Assembly: GCA_002067795.1 (NCBI GenBank)
Contig: MVQI01000016.1
Coordinates: 1-40,854 of the forward strand
Reading direction: 5' to 3'
Source: Methanosaeta sp. PtaB.Bin039
GTDB taxonomy: Archaea; Halobacteriota; Methanosarcinia; Methanotrichales; Methanotrichaceae
DNA length: 40,854 bases
In this document: positions 37,114-40,854 of the stretch, one piece after another
Layout of the letters: each line of letters opens with the position of its first letter
Numbering within the stretch: position 1 is the stretch's first letter
The notes under the pieces: model-generated
Told to the model about the DNA's origin: nothing
What the model saw: the letters and a program-made list of their open reading frames with translations, nothing else
Database searches by the model: none
Program-made: the position numbers and the translations under genes

Positions 37114-37992
37114 ATGATCAAGCCCACGACCCTTCTTCAGAGCTATATCAGGGAAGAAGATATCCTGATGTTGCCTGTGGCCCATGATGCCCTGTGTGCC
37201 AGAATCGCTATGCAGATCGGGTTTAAGGCGATTGCATGCGGAGGATATTCCAGCACAGCCGCCCTGCTTGGCTGCCCGGACGTATCGCTTCTCACGATGA
37301 CCGAGATGGCTGAATGGGCAGGCAGGCTGGCCGAGGCATCTGGCCTTCCCGTGTTGGCGGACGGGGATACCGGCTATGGCGGAGTGCTGAACGTTATCCG
37401 AACAGTGCGGTGTTATGAGCGGGCTGGGGCAGCCGGCATAATTCTGGAAGATCAGTCCGAACCAAAGCGTTGCGGCCACATGAGCGGAAAGAGGGTCATA
37501 CCCTCCCAGGAGATGGCCGGGCGGATCTTGGCAGCGCTTGAAGCCAGGAGCGATCCGGATTTCGTGATAGCCGCCAGGACCGATGCCCTTGAGGTGCTGG
37601 GTCTTAAAGAGGCAATCCTTCGAGGAAACCTCTACCGAGAGGTTGGAGCCGACCTGATCTTCGTTGATGCGCCCACATCTATAGAGCAGATGAGGCAGAT
37701 AGCCAGCGAGATTCGCGCTCCTACGATGGTAAACATGATCCCTGGTGGAAAGACTCCCCTTATGCCAGCATCGGACCTTCAGGAGATGGGATTCTCTGTG
37801 GTGGCGTACGCCACGTCCTGCACATATGCGATAGCCCGGGCTGCAAGAGACATGCTTCAAAGCCTGCGGATGGATGGCAGAACTGATGGGGCAGAGCTTA
37901 TGGATTTTGACGAGTTCAACGACCTGGTGGGTCTCGAGGAGATCAGGGCCCTTGAGAGGAGATATCTGAAAGACGAGACCCCACTGCCATAA
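37114..37992 (+). CDS. Isocitrate lyase / PEP mutase superfamily enzyme
   Basis: A 292-residue TIM-barrel enzyme of the ICL/PEPM superfamily, which breaks or forms bonds next to a carboxylate (methylisocitrate lyase, oxaloacetate decarboxylase, PEP mutase and others). Mg-binding ADGDTGYGG is near residue 88, the active-site Cys motif PKRCGHMSGK near residue 120 (KRCGH as in methylisocitrate lyases and oxaloacetate decarboxylases) and IAARTDA near 158. It does not have the KxxN start of PEP mutases. Exact substrate is unknown. GAGGT lies five bases before the ATG. It sits between cbiQO and cbiMN, on the same strand. Confidence 0.85.
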   Translation: MIKPTTLLQSYIREEDILMLPVAHDALCARIAMQIGFKAIACGGYSSTAALLGCPDVSLLTMTEMAEWAGRLAEASGLPVLADGDTGYGGVLNVIRTVRCYERAGAAGIILEDQSEPKRCGHMSGKRVIPSQEMAGRILAALEARSDPDFVIAARTDALEVLGLKEAILRGNLYREVGADLIFVDAPTSIEQMRQIASEIRAPTMVNMIPGGKTPLMPASDLQEMGFSVVAYATSCTYAIARAARDMLQSLRMDGRTDGAELMDFDEFNDLVGLEEIRALERRYLKDETPLP

Positions 37993-38149
37993 GGGCCATG
38001 TTGCAGGAAATGCCCTGTGAAAATGAGCTTGCCTGTACGAGGCAATTTTTATGGATTATAGCCCATAAATAAGGGCCGCAAAAAGCCCCATTCGGATGTT
38101 TAGTTCCGGCCATTGATGCCATGGGCGTGGAGCCTTGCGCCCGTCTTCA

Positions 38150-38287
38150 TCATATGACATCTCTGCCGCCGGACGAGGCCAGGAAGAGAACGGCGAATGC
38201 CAGGTTCACTGTCGCCAGCAGGATGTGGTTGAAGTAACGATGATGCTGAATCTCCCAAAGTCCGCAGCTGCGTCGCTCTTCTGACAT
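38150..38287 (-). CDS. Small single-span membrane protein, 45 aa
   Basis: A 45-residue ORF below the size most gene finders report. Residues 1-19 are charged and soluble (MSEERRSCGLWEIQHHRYF), then one strong membrane segment (HILLATVNLAFAVLFLAS) and a short polar end. It is AUG-started with a TATA-like GCTATTTATCC about 28 bp upstream, the leaderless spacing used by neighbouring genes, and its codon use matches them. Family unknown. It lies in the gap between the ICL-type gene and cbiM, on the opposite strand, and could be an accessory to the metal transporter, but this is a guess. Confidence 0.5.
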   Translation of the reverse strand: MSEERRSCGLWEIQHHRYFNHILLATVNLAFAVLFLASSGGRDVI

Positions 38288-38686
38288 GGTTCAATAAAGC
38301 CTCTCTTTCGGATAAATAGCCATTTGAGAAGCGTTCACATGTCTTATGAACCAGGGCCCAAAGATCAGCTATGTCAACGAGTTATTCGATTTTGCGAAAA
38401 AAAGTCATTTGGCCGCTCATGCGTTTCCTTTGACGTCCTTACAATGAGTCCTGGTTTCTTTTTAAAAATAATAGAATGCCAGAAGCCCCGGGAGCCGATC
38501 TCTTGGCTCTTCTTGACAGATTTGCAACTGCAAGTCACATCGAATAATATAATGGTCCTATAGGCAGGCTTGACGTATTATTGACTGCACTTCGCCATTC
38601 TATTATTGCTAAGACATCATATCGTCAAGCTACCTTCTACTAATCAATATAGAAATCATCTTACTAAGTAAACATCATCGACAATC
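38288..38686. other. Intergenic region upstream of cbiM
   Basis: About 400 bp, AT-rich toward the right, no credible gene. A plus-strand ORF (38324-38563) has no ribosome binding site or family. It holds the minus-strand promoter of the 45-aa protein (38308-38320) and the palindrome TTACT-A-AGTAA (38661-38671) 16 bp before the cbiM TATA box. Confidence 0.45.
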
Positions 38687-38694
38687 TTTTATAC
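38687..38694 (+). promoter_or_regulatory. TATA box of cbiM
   Basis: CTTTTATA lies about 32-39 bp before ATG 38726, predicting a transcript that begins a few bases before the GGTGA ribosome binding site. The palindrome TTACT-A-AGTAA just upstream (38661-38671) is a possible regulator site. Confidence 0.5.
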
Positions 38695-38725
38695 GAAAAT
38701 GCTCCCTGAGAAGAGTGGTGAATCG

Positions 38726-39436
38726 ATGCACGTTCCTGATGGATATCTGGGACCGCATACTTACATCCCGTTGTGGATATTGATGATCCCGATCTGGGCG
38801 TATGCAGCCCGCAGGCTCAGCGAAGAGCTGCGATCAAGGCAGGTCCCGCTCCTGGCCCTGTCTGCAGCATTCTCATTTGTGATAATGATGTTCAACGTTC
38901 CAATACCCGGTGGCAGTACAGGCCATGCGGTCGGTGGGGCCATAGTCGGCATAGTCCTTGGCCCATGGGCAGCGGTGATATCCATCTCGGTAGCTCTGGT
39001 CCTTCAGGCCCTTATGTTCGGCGATGGAGGGATAACCGCAATTCCAGCCAACTGCCTGACCATGGCAGTATTGATGCCTTTTTCTGCCTACTACATATAC
39101 CGGATCATAAGCGGAAAGAGCGATATTCTATCATCCCGCCGGGTGGCGGCAGCCGCGGTGGCAGGCTACGTTTCCCTGACTCTTGCTGCTGGAGCCACGG
39201 GTTTTCTCTTCGGAATCCAGCCCATTTTGGAGCAGGATGCAAGCGGAATGCCCCTCTATATGCCATACGGCCTCAACGTGACGATGCCTGCTATGCTCAT
39301 CGAGCATGTGCTTGGATTCGGCTTTCTTGAGGCTCTTGTGACCGCCTTGATATTCGCTTACATTCAGAAGGCTGATCCCAGCCTGCTGATTGGTGCAATG
39401 CGAGGCCCAAGAGGCAATTCGGCCAGCTCGGGGTGA
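38726..39436 (+). CDS. cbiM: Cobalt/nickel ECF transporter S component, CbiM/NikM type
   Basis: A 236-residue membrane protein that binds and passes Ni or Co into the cell. The N terminus MHVPDGYLG is the family metal-chelating start, in which the free N terminus and His2 bind the ion, so ATG 38726 is certain in preference to an upstream one at 38699. About six membrane segments follow, with FNVPIPGGSTGHAVGG (the second metal-site His) and a GDGGITAIPANC motif. GGTGA sits four bases before the ATG. cbiN follows, with its ribosome binding site overlapping this stop. Ni or Co specificity cannot be decided from sequence. Confidence 0.92.
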   Translation: MHVPDGYLGPHTYIPLWILMIPIWAYAARRLSEELRSRQVPLLALSAAFSFVIMMFNVPIPGGSTGHAVGGAIVGIVLGPWAAVISISVALVLQALMFGDGGITAIPANCLTMAVLMPFSAYYIYRIISGKSDILSSRRVAAAAVAGYVSLTLAAGATGFLFGIQPILEQDASGMPLYMPYGLNVTMPAMLIEHVLGFGFLEALVTALIFAYIQKADPSLLIGAMRGPRGNSASSG

Positions 39437-39446
39437 GGTGATCGCT

Positions 39447-39770
39447 TTGGACAATAAGACCTTAAGAAACATGCTCATCGGCCTGGCAGTTCTGGTGATA
39501 CTGACCCCACTGGGGCTGCTGGCCATAGGCGAGACCTTCGGCGAATGGGGCAATGAGGAACTGAAGGATAAGATCGGCTATGTGCCGGAGGGTATGGAGA
39601 AGATCTCCTCCCTGTGGGAGGCTCCGCTGCCAGATTACGCTCTGCCCGGATTTGAGAATTTCAGCGCCTCAGCCATCATTTATATCATATCAGCACTGCT
39701 GGGTGTGGCCATATGCGGTGGTTTGCTCTACTATTGGGGCAGACGCGTCACAAGGGACCGGCCGGATTGA
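39447..39770 (+). CDS. cbiN: CbiN/NikN-like PDGLE-domain transporter subunit
   Basis: A 107-residue membrane protein with two predicted membrane helices, near residues 9-27 and 72-92, flanking an extracellular loop with the family motif APLPDYALPGFE (PDGLE-type domain). It helps CbiM load the metal. TTG 39447 is chosen because GAGGTGATC, a near-perfect complement to the 16S 3' end, is four bases upstream, over the end of cbiM; the longer ATG at 39390 overlaps cbiM fully. Operon with cbiM. Confidence 0.85.
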   Translation: MDNKTLRNMLIGLAVLVILTPLGLLAIGETFGEWGNEELKDKIGYVPEGMEKISSLWEAPLPDYALPGFENFSASAIIYIISALLGVAICGGLLYYWGRRVTRDRPD

Positions 39771-39811
39771 AGGAGCTCGGTGAAGAGGAACGCTTTTGTC
39801 AGGCCGAAATA

Positions 39812-39851
39812 GATGGTGGAGCCTGGTGGTATTTCCTGGGGCTCCTCCATC
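39812..39851. terminator. Hairpin between cbiN and the convergent CMD gene
   Basis: GATGGTGGAGCC (39812-39823) pairs with GGCTCCTCCATC (39840-39851) with one mismatch, 16-base loop, about 40 bp after the cbiN stop and before the stop of the convergent gene. Likely a transcript-end structure for one or both genes; no T-run is seen. Confidence 0.45.
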
Positions 39852-39976
39852 TTGGTCTCCCTTAATTAAGGCCAGCTCAATTCAGGCCAGACCTCACATC
39901 ATGCCGCTTGAAGATACTGTCGCGTCAATGGTCACAACCGTGGTAGAGTCGGCTGATCGATGCCACAAGATTCCGT

Positions 39977-40300
39977 CTATTTTTCTACAAGGTCGTTTAG
40001 TATCTTCATAGCCTTGGTAAATGGCGGCATCCCGGATGTCAGGAGGACTATCCTCAGGACGTCCACAATCTCATCCCGGCTCACACCGAACTCCTTCATG
40101 GCGCTCATCATCTGCTTCTTGACCGCCCTATCGTCTGAGGCTGCCGCGTTTATGCCCAGGGCTATCAATTTCTGCGTCCTGTAGTCAATGACCTTGCCGG
40201 TGTAGGTGGCCTCGTTCAACCCCACGATGGCCTGGTAAAGATCTGGATACTCCTTCTTCACCATGGCCATCCCTTCTCCAAAGAAGACCTCTTCCTTCAT
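39977..40300 (-). CDS. Carboxymuconolactone decarboxylase (AhpD-like) family protein
   Basis: A 107-residue small helical protein of the CMD/AhpD family, with YQAIVGLNEATYTGKVIDYRTQKLIALGINAAASDDRAVKKQM matching the core. The redox CxxC of AhpD is absent (AASDD in its place), so peroxidase-type disulfide chemistry is not expected; function unknown, perhaps CoA- or small-molecule-related. ATG 40300 has GGTGA about seven bases upstream; a GTG at 40315 adds five residues. It is convergent with cbiN. Confidence 0.85.
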   Translation of the reverse strand: MKEEVFFGEGMAMVKKEYPDLYQAIVGLNEATYTGKVIDYRTQKLIALGINAAASDDRAVKKQMMSAMKEFGVSRDEIVDVLRIVLLTSGMPPFTKAMKILNDLVEK

Positions 40301-40444
40301 AGTTATCTCACCCACTATTGGTTATGCATCTCATGATTCATAGCCTTTTTCGTGGGCTATTGTGAATCGGTCTTTCAGGCCAGCCGAAAGGATCTGCAAT
40401 AAAGGTTGGGCCTGGCAAGGCAAGATCTATTTAGGACGAACTCA

Positions 40445-40482
40445 GGGCTAATCCCCGCCAATTCATTGGCGGGATACAGCCC
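40445..40482 (+). repeat. Structured hairpin upstream of tnpB (possible IS left end)
   Basis: GGGCT (40445-40449) pairs with AGCCC (40478-40482), and inside it CCCGCCAAT (40454-40462) pairs perfectly with ATTGGCGGG (40465-40473) around a two-base loop. It lies 50 bp before tnpB, where IS200/IS605 elements carry subterminal hairpins at their left end. Confidence 0.55.
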
Positions 40483-40531
40483 GTATCTACGACCGTAAGA
40501 CTTACTAGGCAATAAATTCTATATCTAAAAG

Positions 40532-40854
40532 ATGCCTAAAGTGTTTCGTTATAGATTGAAGCCAACAAAGATCCAAATTGCCACATTGAACAGGCATCTT
40601 GATCTATGCCGGTGGGTCTATAACGAAACACTTGCTTTGCGAAAGAATGCTTGGGAGCAAGAAGACCGATCAATAAGTTACTTTGAGTCCAAGAGGATGC
40701 TTCCTATCTGGAAAGATGCAAAGCCAGAGCTTAAAGAAGTTTACTCTCAAGTTCTCCAGGAATCTGTCCAGAGGGTAGACCTAGCTCTCAAAGCCTTTTT
40801 CAGAAGGGTCAAAAATGGAGAATTTCCAGGGTATCCTCGTTTCAAGGGCAGAGG
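40532..40854 (+). CDS. tnpB: TnpB of IS200/IS605 family, 5' part
   Basis: The first 107 codons of an RNA-guided TnpB nuclease, cut by the window edge, with no frameshift so far. The N terminus MPKVFRYRLKPTKIQIATL, followed by HLDLCRWVYNETLALRK and FEFPGYPRFKG-like text, is the HTH-OrfB region of IS605 TnpB. The DED nuclease residues and the zinc ribbon lie beyond the end. No tnpA is present in the 215 bp to the left, so it is probably an IS1341-type element with TnpB alone. The 3' end and guide RNA are outside the window. The base composition is more AT-rich than its neighbours, as expected for a transferred element. Confidence 0.9.
   Translation, partial: MPKVFRYRLKPTKIQIATLNRHLDLCRWVYNETLALRKNAWEQEDRSISYFESKRMLPIWKDAKPELKEVYSQVLQESVQRVDLALKAFFRRVKNGEFPGYPRFKGR

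Noticed and set aside
38324-38563. 79-aa plus-strand ORF in the cbiM upstream gap
   Set aside because: No ribosome binding site or TATA box at the proper distance, no recognised domain; region is AT-rich non-coding.

Overview
The window looks like chromosome from a methanogenic euryarchaeon, most probably Methanothrix (Methanosaeta) or a close relative; the genus is an inference. Pointers are a Sep-tRNA:Cys-tRNA synthase, archaeal NAC, an aspartate carbamoyltransferase with PyrI, HerA, an XPD-type helicase, archaeal UPF0212 and DUF1805 proteins, a CbiMNQO-type Ni/Co importer and a 2-isopropylmalate/citramalate synthase of methanogen type. Many genes have a TATA-like box 25-30 bp before the start codon (leaderless transcripts). 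Others use GGTGA(T)-type ribosome binding sites, several with TTG starts.

Layout. 1-355: non-coding, with a 4 x 15 bp repeat. 355-5450 (+): a HEAT-repeat protein, then a tight three-gene operon encoding a formate-dehydrogenase-type molybdopterin subunit, an AsrA/HydB-type iron-sulfur subunit and an AsrB/HydG-type FAD/NAD(P) subunit. 5854-7563 (+): acyl-CoA synthetase. 7760-19940, all minus strand: CBS and UspA proteins, amidohydrolase, HerA, rhomboid/NYN/small-ORF operon, TatD, LeuA/CimA, long FKBP isomerase, pyrB-pyrI, and a Cas4-like protein with degraded motifs. 19957-24151 (-): three unusual exported proteins, each apparently with its own promoter: a beta-propeller protein behind a 12 x 14 bp repeat array, a Cys-rich protein, and a solute-binding protein fused to a catalytically dead cytidine deaminase. 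24420-26310 (-): tRNA-Gly(CCC), DUF1805 and SepCysS. 26402-28119 (+): glycerophosphodiesterase with a Cys-rich tail, and a small exported repeat protein. 28508-33584: HD phosphohydrolase and NAC (-), XPD-type helicase (+), UPF0212 (-). 33771-39770 (+): HDAC-family deacetylase, unknown 98-aa protein, cbiQ, cbiO, an isocitrate lyase/PEP mutase family enzyme, then cbiM and cbiN, with a 45-aa membrane protein on the minus strand between. 39977-40300 (-): carboxymuconolactone decarboxylase-family protein. 40532-end (+): 5' part of an IS200/IS605-type tnpB, cut by the window edge.

Genes that work together: the Fdh-type operon links formate/CO2 chemistry to ferredoxin or NAD(P)H; CbiMNQO would supply Ni or Co for F430, CODH and corrinoids; pyrB/pyrI form aspartate transcarbamoylase; NYN nuclease and rhomboid protease overlap by 4 bp. 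No CRISPR array, rRNA or complete insertion sequence was seen. The most unusual item is the exported binding protein fused to a deaminase-fold domain that has lost every catalytic and zinc residue but keeps its nucleoside-binding signature.
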